A stretch of 64,000 nucleotides of DNA from the NCBI RefSeq assembly GCF_004331465.1, contig NZ_SJKB01000011.1, positions 186,001-250,000 on the forward strand. Reading direction: 5' to 3'. Numbering within the stretch: position 1 is the first letter of the stretch; each line of letters opens with the position of its first letter. The translations under genes were made by a program, and so were the position numbers. Shown in pieces: positions 57,616 through 64,000 of the stretch. Under the pieces are notes generated by a model, which was not told where the DNA came from, ran no database searches, and worked only from the letters and a program-made list of their open reading frames with translations. The stretch comes from Kribbella pittospori (lineage in GTDB: Bacteria > Actinomycetota > Actinomycetes > Propionibacteriales > Kribbellaceae).

Positions 57616-58059
57616 ATGGACGGAATGACCATTGTCTGGATCGTCGTCGCGCTGGCCGCTCTGGTCATCGTCGTCGCCGTGATCGCCGGAGCAACCCGAA
57701 CCTCGTCGAAGCGCCGGGCCGAGCGGCGACAGCAGGAAGCCTACGAGCACGAGAAGCAGGCCAGAACGTCGGCCGCCCACGCGGAACGCCAGCAAGCAGC
57801 CGCCGACGAGGTCGAAGCCCGCGCCCGCAAAGCCCAAGCCATAGCCGACGAAAAGTCAGCCGAAGCCCGCCGCCTCTCCGCCGGCGCCACCGAACGCCGC
57901 GAAGCAGCCCAAGAGGCGCGCACCGAATCCACCCACCACCAGTCCCAAGCCCAAAACCTCTGGCCAGAACCCGACCGAGGCGAGTCGCCCGACCAGAATC
58001 ACTGGGCGGACGGCACCCACCCCCACGACCCCCGAAACCCCAACCACACAAAGCACTAG
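57616..58059 (+). CDS. Single-pass membrane protein with coiled-coil tail
   Basis: 147 residues from ATG 57616, preceded by GAGGAGGAG. One N-terminal membrane helix (TIVWIVVALAALVIVVAVIAG), then a 75-residue Ala/Glu/Arg coiled coil (RRAERRQQEAYEHEKQART...), then a His/Pro/Asn-rich disordered tail ending NPNHTKH. The topology would place the coil in the cytoplasm. Similar short proteins are common in actinobacteria and unnamed. Codons in the second half favour C and A. Confidence 0.72.
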   Translation: MDGMTIVWIVVALAALVIVVAVIAGATRTSSKRRAERRQQEAYEHEKQARTSAAHAERQQAAADEVEARARKAQAIADEKSAEARRLSAGATERREAAQEARTESTHHQSQAQNLWPEPDRGESPDQNHWADGTHPHDPRNPNHTKH

Positions 58060-58065
58060 CCCCAA

Positions 58066-58088
58066 GGGCCCGGCCAAACGCCGGGCCC
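58066..58088 (+). terminator. Intrinsic-type hairpin after the coiled-coil membrane protein
   Basis: GGGCCCGGC (58066-58074) and GCCGGGCCC (58080-58088) form a perfect 9-bp stem with CAAAC loop, seven bases after the stop. Confidence 0.7.
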
Positions 58089-58665
58089 ACCCCACTCCTG
58101 CCGCCCGATTCCCGACTACGCCAGTCGCCAGGCGCCCGGCCCGCACGCTAGCCGGCCGCCTCAGCCACCGGTCCCGGTCAACCGCCAACCTGATCCCCAA
58201 CTGCTGACGTTTGGTGCTTCTCACCCGTGAGACAACGGATGAGAAGCCACAACCCGCACAAGGGTGAGAAGGACCAAACGGCAGCTACCCGCACCTACCC
58301 ACCAACGCAGCGGCAGCACATCAACCGCACGGCGAACGGTCGTACGGCGTCCACAGCCGGCGGACCAGTACGCCGGTCAACGGTTGTCCCGAGTGACCAC
58401 GAGCTGGCGACCCCGCATCAGGTAGTCGGTCCGCGGGCGATCGCCCGCCTTTAAGACGAGGCAGATGCCTGGGTTGCCGCAGTTTGTACGGCGTGCGCAG
58501 TCGGCGGATCGGCACGCCGGTCGAGGACGGCTCAGGTGACCACGAGCCCGCGACTCCACATCAGGTAGTCGGTCCGGGCGATAGCCCCGCCTTCAAGGCT
58601 GGGCGGGTGGGAGCGTCCGCGAGCACGCGACGCAGGAGCGCGCTTAGCGGATGCGTGGGTACGAC
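58089..58665. other. Intergenic region of about 580 bases with a direct repeat
   Basis: It lies between the convergent coiled-coil membrane gene and ilvA. Apart from the direct repeat of ~112 bp (58342 and 58486) I see no gene with a ribosome site. Short frames on the minus strand cross the repeat and read RRLWTPYDR / RRLRTPYKLR in both copies, which may be a trace of former coding sequence. Confidence 0.5.
58342..58597. repeat. Direct repeat, two imperfect ~112-bp units 144 bp apart
   Basis: Unit A 58342-58454 and unit B 58486-58597 share a beginning GTACGGCGT, the core GTGACCACGAGC, then CATCAGGTAGTCGGTCC and an ending CCCGCCTT, with scattered substitutions. Both units end in a GC-rich palindrome (A: GCGGGCGATCGCCCGC). 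They could be remnants of a duplicated mobile repeat. Confidence 0.65.
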
Positions 58666-59949
58666 TCAGATCAAATACCGGAACTCCGGTGAGTTCGGGT
58701 TGATGCGTTCGATCTCGAGTGGGGCGGCATCCATCCGCGCCAGCAACCCGTCGAGGTCCGTCGGGCGGCTGATTTCGATGCCTACCAACGCCACACCCGT
58801 CTCGCGGTTGTTGCGCTTCACGTATTCGAAGAGCGTGATGTCATCATCAGCCCCCAACGCCTCATCCAGGAACTGACGCAAAGCACCCGGCTCCTGTGGA
58901 AACGTCACCAGGAAGTAGTGCTTCAACCCATCATGCACCAACGACCGCTCAAGAATCTCCCCATACCGGCTGACGTCGTTGTTCCCACCCGACAGCAAAC
59001 AAACAACCGTCTCACCCGGCCGGACGGAAAGACCGTTGCCCAAGGCACCCGTCGACAGCGCCCCAGCAGGCTCCGCGATCAACCCGTCGGTCTGATACAG
59101 CTCGAGCATCTCCGAGCACACAAGACCTTCCGGGACCGACATCATCTCGACCCCAGCAGCCGCGACCAACGGCAGCGTCACGTCCCCCACTCGACGTACG
59201 GCGGCCCCGTCCACAAAGCTGTCCAGATGCGGCAACGTCACCGGCTCACCAGCCGCAAGCGCCGCCGCCATACTCGCCGCCCCAGCCGGCTCCACACCAA
59301 CGATCCGTACGCCGGGATGCCGCTCGGTCAGCCAGGTCGCAACCCCAGCAACCAACCCACCACCACCGACTGGCACAACCAACACGTCAGGCGCCTGACC
59401 GAGCTGCTCGATCAGCTCGACAGCCACAGTCCCCTGCCCCGCAACGGTTCGCGGATCATCGAACGCCGGGACCATAGTCGCCCCAGTAGCCTCGCCCTCA
59501 GCAAGCGCCGCAGCGGCAGCATCGTCGTATGTGTCACCAGTGATGATCACCTGGATCTGCTTGCCGCCGAGCGCCGCGATCCGGTCCCGCTTCTGGCGCG
59601 GCGTCGTACGCGGAACATAGACCTTGCCCTGCACACCGAGCGTGTGGCACGTATACGCCAAGCCCTGTCCATGGTTGCCCGCACTGGCGCAGACCACACC
59701 CGCCGACTTGGCCTCGTCGTCGAGCTGGGCGACCAGGTTGTACGCACCGCGGAGCTTGTACGACCGGCCGATCTGCAGATCCTCCCGCTTCAGCCAGACC
59801 TGCGCGCCGGTGCGTTCGGAGAGCCGGAGATTGCGCTGCAACGGCGTACGCACCGCGACACCGTCGATTCGCCGTACGGCGGCCTCGATCGTTGCCGCGT
59901 CAACGGCCCCACCGGCGTTCGATCGAGCGACTGAACTACTGCCCTGCAT
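58666..59949 (-). CDS. ilvA: Threonine ammonia-lyase (threonine dehydratase)
   Basis: 427 residues from ATG 59949 with AAGGA upstream. The PLP lysine is Lys65 in SYKLRGAYN; glycine loop VVPVGGGGLVAG and SAGNHGQGLA are fold-type II marks. The C-terminal 85 residues (KHYFLVTFPQEPGALRQFLDE, TGVALVGIEI) form one ACT-like regulatory domain, as in the Corynebacterium enzyme, which is inhibited by isoleucine. It converts threonine to 2-oxobutyrate at the start of isoleucine synthesis. A CGTGCA-TT-TGCACG dyad lies 13 bases upstream. Confidence 0.95.
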   Translation of the reverse strand: MQGSSSVARSNAGGAVDAATIEAAVRRIDGVAVRTPLQRNLRLSERTGAQVWLKREDLQIGRSYKLRGAYNLVAQLDDEAKSAGVVCASAGNHGQGLAYTCHTLGVQGKVYVPRTTPRQKRDRIAALGGKQIQVIITGDTYDDAAAAALAEGEATGATMVPAFDDPRTVAGQGTVAVELIEQLGQAPDVLVVPVGGGGLVAGVATWLTERHPGVRIVGVEPAGAASMAAALAAGEPVTLPHLDSFVDGAAVRRVGDVTLPLVAAAGVEMMSVPEGLVCSEMLELYQTDGLIAEPAGALSTGALGNGLSVRPGETVVCLLSGGNNDVSRYGEILERSLVHDGLKHYFLVTFPQEPGALRQFLDEALGADDDITLFEYVKRNNRETGVALVGIEISRPTDLDGLLARMDAAPLEIERINPNSPEFRYLI

Positions 59950-59961
59950 GACGTTCCTTCC

Positions 59962-59975
59962 CGTGCATTTGCACG
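59962..59975. promoter_or_regulatory. Palindrome upstream of ilvA
   Basis: CGTGCA TT TGCACG is a perfect 6-bp inverted repeat ending 12 bases before the ilvA ATG, thus near the ribosome site. It could be an operator or a small mRNA hairpin. No T-box or Ile/Val-rich leader is visible. Confidence 0.4.
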
Positions 59976-60180
59976 ATCTTCGCCGATTCGCTCGCTGCAC
60001 AAGACAATTGGCGTCCACAGTACGGACGACTGGGACACCATTGGGGAACAGACCCTTGCCCCAGGCGTGAAACGGCTCTTCACTGGGCAGTCTAGTTTTC
60101 ATACGCTCACTCGGTGTAACGGCCAGGGTCCTGGACGGGATGAGCCGAGTAAAGCCGGTCAAGTGGACTGGAGGGCACGG

Positions 60181-61047
60181 ATGGAACTGATTCCGTTCAG
60201 TCTGTGGGGAGACGCCCTGTGGTGTGGTCAGGAGGTCGTGCGGGAGGCTCCGCACGAGCAGGCGATCCGAAGCCTGTTTCCCGACCCCATCCCAGCGCGT
60301 GGCGCAGACTTGGACACCGACGCGGACCTGGTCCCGGAACCGCACAACCGTTTCGACCCCCGATCGATCGCCGTACGGGTGCAGGGGAAGGTTGTCGGCT
60401 ACCTGCCGAGGGACGATGCGCACCGGTACCACCCGGTGTTGTCAGAACTGGTGGCGCAAGGCCTGCAACCGCAGGTGCCGTGCCACCTGTGGGTCAGTGA
60501 GTGGGAACCGGCGGACTGGGACGGCAAGGGCGACCAGGGCACCGAGTTCCATGCCAGTGTGGCGGTGGCCCTCGGCCAGCCGCACATGCTGGTTCCGGTG
60601 AATCTGCCTCCGCCGGGCAGCTTTCACCTGTTGCCGCCCGGCAGCGGCATCGTCGTACCGGGCAGTGAGGTGCATCCCGACGTACTCGCACCGTTCTTCC
60701 GTGCGGAAGGCGAGTGCTGGGCGTACGGCACCATGCACGCGATCGAGGAGGAGGACAGCTTCAACGACCGGCACCGGATCGTGGTCGAGGTGCGGCTGGA
60801 CGACGAACCGGTCGGACGGCTGAGCCCACGGCTGAGCGCGGAGTTCCTGCCGGCCATCCACTACCTCACCGACATGCGTGCCGAGACAGCTGCCCGTGTC
60901 GCCGTCCGCGGCGACCGCATCGCATCGGAGGTGATCCTGTACGCGGCGCGGAGTCACGACCTCCCGGCAACCTGGCCGGACGGCCTGACCCGCTCCCCAG
61001 CCGCGTCCCCAGAGTGGCACTACTGGGCTACCAAGGAAGCCAACTAG
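60181..61047 (+). CDS. HIRAN-domain protein
   Basis: 288 residues from ATG 60181, with GGAGGG five bases upstream. Residues ~15-85 match the HIRAN domain (GQEVVREAPHEQAI, LVPEPHNRFDPRSIAVRVQGKVVGYLPRDDA), known to bind 3' single-stranded DNA ends in HLTF/Rad5 helicases and found alone in bacteria. The second half repeats a similar pattern weakly (RIVVEVRLDDEPVGRLSPRLS), so two HIRAN-like units may be present. No helicase or nuclease is attached. Possible role in DNA damage or mobile-element response, unproven. Confidence 0.8.
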   Translation: MELIPFSLWGDALWCGQEVVREAPHEQAIRSLFPDPIPARGADLDTDADLVPEPHNRFDPRSIAVRVQGKVVGYLPRDDAHRYHPVLSELVAQGLQPQVPCHLWVSEWEPADWDGKGDQGTEFHASVAVALGQPHMLVPVNLPPPGSFHLLPPGSGIVVPGSEVHPDVLAPFFRAEGECWAYGTMHAIEEEDSFNDRHRIVVEVRLDDEPVGRLSPRLSAEFLPAIHYLTDMRAETAARVAVRGDRIASEVILYAARSHDLPATWPDGLTRSPAASPEWHYWATKEAN

Positions 61048-61054
61048 GCGGCTG

Positions 61055-61089
61055 CGCAGTACTCACCACGCCCCTGGGTGGGTACTGCG
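61055..61089. terminator. Bidirectional hairpin between convergent genes
   Basis: CGCAGTACTCACC (61055-61067) and GGTGGGTACTGCG (61077-61089) pair over 13 positions with one G-T pair. Located right after the HIRAN gene and before the end of the convergent sigma gene. Confidence 0.75.
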
Positions 61090-61127
61090 GAGCTACTTGA
61101 TCGCCGCCGCGCTCGGACGGCACCAGT

Positions 61128-62015
61128 TCAGCGGTTGAGGGTGGTTTCTTCTTCGAGGTGGGACAACTTCTGCGGGTTGCGGACCACGTAGAGGCCGGAG
61201 ATGAGGCCGTCGTCGAGGCGTACGGCGACGATCTGCTCGATCTCGCCGTCCTGACGGAGGAGTAGGGCCGGGGAGCCGTTGACCTGGATCGGCTCGACAG
61301 TGAAATCGCCGACGACCTTGGGCAGGCCGGCCGCCAGCAACCGCGCCACGCGATCGGCTCCGACAATCGGACGCAGGAGGGCCTGCTTGACGCCACCACC
61401 GTCACCGAGGAGTACGACGTCCGGCGCCAGCATGTCGACCAGCCGTTGCAGATCGCCGGTTTCCACCGCCCAACGGAAGGCCTCGAGGGCGCCGCGGGAC
61501 TCGGCCGGGGACACGGACCCGCGCGGTCGGCGCTCTGCGACGTGAGCCCGGGCCCGATGTGCGATCTGGCGGACCGCGGCCGGGGTCTTGTCCACGGCTT
61601 CCGCGATCTCGTCGTACTCGAGGGCGAAGACCTCACGCAGTACGAACACCGCCCGCTCGGTCGGCTTGAGCGTCTCCAGCACGAGCAGCATCGCCATCGA
61701 GACGTTGTCGGCGAGCTCGACGTCGTCGGCCACGTCGGGCGCGGTGAGCAGCGGTTCGGGCAGCCACGGGCCGACGTACGACTCCTTGCGCCGACCGAGC
61801 GTCCGCAGCCGGCTCAGCGCCTGCCGACTGGCGATCCGGACCAGGTAGGCCCGCTGGTCCCGCACCGAGTCGAGGTCCACGCCCACCCAGCGCAACCAGG
61901 TCTCCTGCAGCACGTCCTCCGCGTCCGCTGCCGAGCCCAGCAGCTCGTAGGCGACGGTGAACAGCAGGTTGCGGTGGGCAACGAACGCCTCGGTGGCTGG
62001 ATCCGGGCCGGCCAT
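61128..62015 (-). CDS. ECF41 sigma factor (SigJ-type) with SnoaL domain
   Basis: 295 residues from ATG 62015, GAGGAG six bases upstream; an upstream ATG at 62051 would precede the predicted transcription start. Region 2: YELLGSAADAEDVLQETWLRW; region 4: ERAVFVLREVFALEYDEIAEAVDKTPAAVRQIAHRARAHV (in part). The linker motif WLPEP and the DGGG motif in LLGDGGGVKQAL, both hallmarks of ECF41, are present; the C-terminal NTF2-like domain regulates the sigma core. Promoters of TGTCAC-N16 type stand before it and before the divergent AhpD-fold gene, its likely target. Confidence 0.93.
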   Translation of the reverse strand: MAGPDPATEAFVAHRNLLFTVAYELLGSAADAEDVLQETWLRWVGVDLDSVRDQRAYLVRIASRQALSRLRTLGRRKESYVGPWLPEPLLTAPDVADDVELADNVSMAMLLVLETLKPTERAVFVLREVFALEYDEIAEAVDKTPAAVRQIAHRARAHVAERRPRGSVSPAESRGALEAFRWAVETGDLQRLVDMLAPDVVLLGDGGGVKQALLRPIVGADRVARLLAAGLPKVVGDFTVEPIQVNGSPALLLRQDGEIEQIVAVRLDDGLISGLYVVRNPQKLSHLEEETTLNR

Positions 62016-62053
62016 GGGTGGCTCCTCTGCGCAGGCAACGGTGTTTTCCATCA

Positions 62054-62080
62054 GACACCGGAGCCGGCCGTTCTGTGACA
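62054..62080 (-). promoter_or_regulatory. ECF41-type promoter of the sigma factor gene
   Basis: On the minus strand TGTCACA (62080-62074), 16 bases, TGTC (62057-62054). It is 39 bases before the chosen ATG. The -10 TGTC differs at one base from CGTC at 21818. Autoregulation is expected. Confidence 0.65.
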
Positions 62081-62115
62081 GTTCTGGTGGGGTGGCCTGC
62101 GTCACTTCACCGTGC

Positions 62116-62142
62116 TGTCACGCGGATCGGCCCGTCGGCATC
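62116..62142 (+). promoter_or_regulatory. ECF41-type promoter of the AhpD-fold gene
   Basis: TGTCACG (62116-62122), 16 bases, CATC (62139-62142), 44 bases before the ATG at 62186. Two mismatches to the TGTCACA-N16-CGTC form. ECF41 factors are known for controlling neighbouring carboxymuconolactone decarboxylase-like genes. Confidence 0.55.
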
Positions 62143-62185
62143 TTGTGTTCGTCACGACCACAACATCAGACCGAAGGACGACACT

Positions 62186-62674
62186 ATGAACGCCCGATTC
62201 AACATGATGGAGAACGAGTGGGCCGCCAAGCTCGGCAAGCGCTTCGCCGGCCTGGCGCTGCTGCTCGAGCAGTCGACGCTGCCGAAGACCGTCCAGTTCC
62301 TGGTCCAGATCCGGGCCAGCCAGATCAACGGTTGCGGCTTCTGCATCGACATGCACACCAAGGACGCCACCGCGGCCGGTGAGACCCCGACGCGGCTCAA
62401 CCTGATCGCCGCGTGGCGTGAGTCCACGGTCTTCACCGAGGCCGAGCGCGTCGCGCTCGCGTTCACCGAGGAGGGCACCCGGATGGCCGACACCCACCAG
62501 GGCGTCTCCGACGAGACCTGGGCGCACGCCCGCAAGCACTACGACGACGACCAGCTCGCCGCGCTGATCTCCCTGGTCGCCATCATCAACGCGGCCAACC
62601 GGATGAACGTCATCCCGCGCACCCCCGGCGGCTCCTACGAGCCCGGCATGTTCGCCGATTTCATCAAGAACTGA
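62186..62674 (+). CDS. AhpD / carboxymuconolactone decarboxylase-fold protein
   Basis: 162 residues from ATG 62186; AAGGA stands seven to eight bases upstream. The active-site motif INGCGFCIDMHTKDA holds the redox pair Cys50/Cys53 and His57, as in AhpD-like alkylhydroperoxidases; the remaining helices match the CMD fold (LNLIAAWRESTVFTEAERVALAFTEEGT). It probably detoxifies peroxides or acts on small ring compounds. Divergent from the ECF41 gene with a matching promoter. A strong terminator follows. Confidence 0.92.
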   Translation: MNARFNMMENEWAAKLGKRFAGLALLLEQSTLPKTVQFLVQIRASQINGCGFCIDMHTKDATAAGETPTRLNLIAAWRESTVFTEAERVALAFTEEGTRMADTHQGVSDETWAHARKHYDDDQLAALISLVAIINAANRMNVIPRTPGGSYEPGMFADFIKN

Positions 62675-62686
62675 GTAGCAAGCAGA

Positions 62687-62720
62687 GCCCGGCTCCGGAC
62701 CACCTGATCCGGAGCCGGGC
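62687..62720. terminator. Bidirectional intrinsic terminator
   Basis: GCCCGGCTCCGGA (62687-62699) and TCCGGAGCCGGGC (62708-62720) form a perfect 13-bp stem with an eight-base loop between the convergent AhpD-fold gene and the BBE oxidase. Confidence 0.85.
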
Positions 62721-62741
62721 CTGTGCAACCGGCGACTACCC

Positions 62742-64000
62742 CTATCGCCGATCCGAACCCGCCGACGGCGGGATGTTCTGGTTGAGCCGGAACAGGTTGG
62801 TCGGGTCGTAGGCGTCCTTCACCGCGACGAGCCGCTCGTACGTCGCCGGCGGGTACGACGCCCGGACGATGTCCGCGTTCGTCTCACCGGTGAAGTTCAC
62901 GTACGACGCCGCGTCCGGTCCGAGTGCGGCGCCCGCGGCGCGGGCCCACTGAACCGCGGTGTCGAAGCCATCGGCGTCCGGAGTCCGCGCGACCACATTG
63001 AGGATGTACTCGTGGTCCCGCGTACCGAACGCGGTGGCATCCGCCGGAACCCGGCCCATCGCCCCACCGAGATGGTGAACGTGGAGCTCGGACACGCCGT
63101 TCGGCACCTGACTGTGCGATGAGACCAGCGCGTCGACGGTCGCCGGCCCGAGGTCGTGGAAGAACGCCGACCGGAAGTAGTTCCGCATACCGCGCGGGAA
63201 CAGCGGATCGAGCAGCGTCTGCATCGCGTTGTACGGCATCGGACCGAACAGATCGGCCACCACAGGCGCGAGCTCGCGGAACGGCCGGGTCGCTGCGTCA
63301 CCATCCTCCGCCTGCCCGGACCACATGCCGAGTACGGCGACGATCGGCTTCCCGTGCACCTCCTCGGGCAGGAACGGCAACGGCGGTGCGGTGGTGAGGT
63401 TGATTGCCAGCGACAACTCGTCCGGTGCCGAGGCCGCTGCCGCGCCGAATCCCCGCAGTACGTCGGCCGCCTTGTCGCCGGGGTAGAAGACGAGACCGGC
63501 GAAGACCGTCGGACCGACCTCGTACGCCTTGAACTCGAACGACGTGACGACGCCGAAGTTGCCGCCACCGCCACGCAACGCCCAGAGCAGCTCCGGGTTC
63601 TCGTCCTCGCTCGTGTGCAGGTACCGGCCGTCCGCCGTGACGATGTCGGCCCCGACCAGGTTGTCGCAGGCCAGACCGGCCCGGCGCACCAGCCAGCCGA
63701 TCCCGCCGCCGAGCGTGAACCCGGCGACACCGGTCGTGGACACCAAACCCCCTGTTACAGCCAGGCCGAACGCCTGTGCCTCGGCGTCCACATCTCCCCA
63801 GGTGCATCCGCCCTGCGCCACGATGCGGCGCCGGTCAGGGTCGATCCGTACTGCGTTCATCGGGGACAGGTCGATCACCAGTCCACCGTCCGTGGTCGAG
63901 AAGCCGGGGATGCTGTGGCCGCCGCCCCGGACGGCCAGTGTGAGCCCCTCGCTCCGGGCGAACTCGACGGCCCGGATGACGTCGGCCACCCCGCGGCACC
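62742..64000 (-). CDS. FAD-binding oxidoreductase, BBE-like (partial, cut by right edge)
   Basis: About 419 residues are visible and the frame continues past the edge (RCRGVADVIRAVEFARSEG), so the N-terminal start lies outside. The PCMH FAD domain has LAVRGGGHSIPGFSTTDGG with the flavin-linking His, WGDVDAEAQAFGLAVTGG and GFTLGGGIGWLVRRAGL; the second linking Cys is replaced by Val-Ser-Thr. The BBE tail YDPTNLFRLNQNIPPSA is complete. It is a paralogue of the oxidase at 23571, with which it shares layout but not close sequence. Confidence 0.9.
   Translation of the reverse strand, partial: CRGVADVIRAVEFARSEGLTLAVRGGGHSIPGFSTTDGGLVIDLSPMNAVRIDPDRRRIVAQGGCTWGDVDAEAQAFGLAVTGGLVSTTGVAGFTLGGGIGWLVRRAGLACDNLVGADIVTADGRYLHTSEDENPELLWALRGGGGNFGVVTSFEFKAYEVGPTVFAGLVFYPGDKAADVLRGFGAAAASAPDELSLAINLTTAPPLPFLPEEVHGKPIVAVLGMWSGQAEDGDAATRPFRELAPVVADLFGPMPYNAMQTLLDPLFPRGMRNYFRSAFFHDLGPATVDALVSSHSQVPNGVSELHVHHLGGAMGRVPADATAFGTRDHEYILNVVARTPDADGFDTAVQWARAAGAALGPDAASYVNFTGETNADIVRASYPPATYERLVAVKDAYDPTNLFRLNQNIPPSAGSDRR

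Noticed and set aside
58321..58559. Small overlapping minus-strand genes in the repeat region
   Set aside because: No ribosome sites, different frames in the two repeat copies, and stops inside copy B; treated as repeat DNA.
59950..60180. T-box or branched-chain leader peptide before ilvA
   Set aside because: No T-box sequence and no Ile/Val/Leu-rich short frame could be found; only a 6-bp palindrome.
1..64000. CRISPR array, transposase, integrase, prophage or biosynthetic megasynthase
   Set aside because: No short regularly spaced repeats, no DDE or recombinase signatures and no KS, A-domain or terpene-cyclase motifs were seen on either strand.

Overview
The window is GC-rich DNA with the codon habits, gene families and tight gene packing of a soil actinobacterium. 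The rhaM-rhaI-rhaEW-type rhamnose operon, the MsiK-less sugar ABC transporter, the crowd of ECF sigma factors and the Rossmann/SnoaL/YCII-type accessory genes suggest Kribbella or a close relative (Propionibacteriales). That assignment is inferred from style and not proved by a marker gene. I see no rRNA, CRISPR array, intact insertion sequence or phage gene. One tRNA-Ser(UGA) is present. The outermost genes at both ends are cut by the window edges.

Layout. 0-5 kb: a flavin split-barrel protein (cut), two MFS exporters (the second with a possible leader peptide), tRNA-Ser, an aldo/keto reductase behind a MerR-type 19-bp-spacer promoter, and an SRPBCC protein. 5-9.3 kb: an aminoglycoside-phosphotransferase-like kinase, a frameshifted acetyltransferase remnant, then a 19-bp palindrome matching the rifamycin-associated element (RAE) in front of a HelR-type RNA-polymerase-protecting helicase-like protein, followed by a glyoxalase-fold protein. 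9.3-18 kb: an NADPH-FMN reductase with a divergent AraC regulator, several hypotheticals, an 18-residue glycine-rich peptide with its own ribosome site and terminator, a DUF3626 protein, a hydrolase, a GNAT protein and a double SnoaL protein. 17-24.9 kb: an ECF sigma factor coupled to trpD, which has a Trp-Trp leader peptide and attenuator; then an SDR/XRE pair, a GH16 protein, a SigJ/ECF41-like sigma factor with a recognisable autoregulated promoter, a kinase and a BBE-type flavin oxidase. 24.9-34 kb: a secreted SH3/wall-type protein, TetR/SnoaL, YCII, DUF6131, a DHA2 exporter, a YCII-ECF42 pair, DUF4240 and a PD-(D/E)XK-fold protein.

34-46.5 kb is a sugar locus: a truncated aldo/keto reductase, two clan GH-D alpha-galactosidase-type enzymes, two dehydrogenases, a lipoprotein plus two-permease ABC importer without its ATPase, an IclR regulator, an enolase-superfamily enzyme and a mutarotase-fold protein. 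An oligosaccharide containing alpha-galactosyl residues would be imported, cut in the cytoplasm and the sugar oxidised or dehydrated. 49-57.4 kb is the L-rhamnose operon: a divergent LacI regulator with TGAAAC-type operators, then mutarotase, isomerase, aldolase/dehydrogenase, an arabinose/fucose-isomerase-like protein and rhamnulokinase. The transporter genes normally expected between regulator and mutarotase are gone. Only about 20 codons of the ATPase remain, which looks like a deletion scar.

57.4-64 kb holds a LuxR-type HTH protein, hairpin and direct-repeat intergenic DNA, threonine ammonia-lyase ilvA, a HIRAN-domain protein, an ECF41 sigma factor divergent from its likely target (an AhpD/carboxymuconolactone-decarboxylase-fold protein) with matching promoters on both sides, and a second BBE-type oxidase cut by the right edge.

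The strongest points for follow-up are the RAE-helR unit, the rhamnose transporter deletion scar, the trpL-trpD-sigma arrangement, the tiny glycine-rich peptide unit, and the GC-rich in-frame insertion in rhaB.
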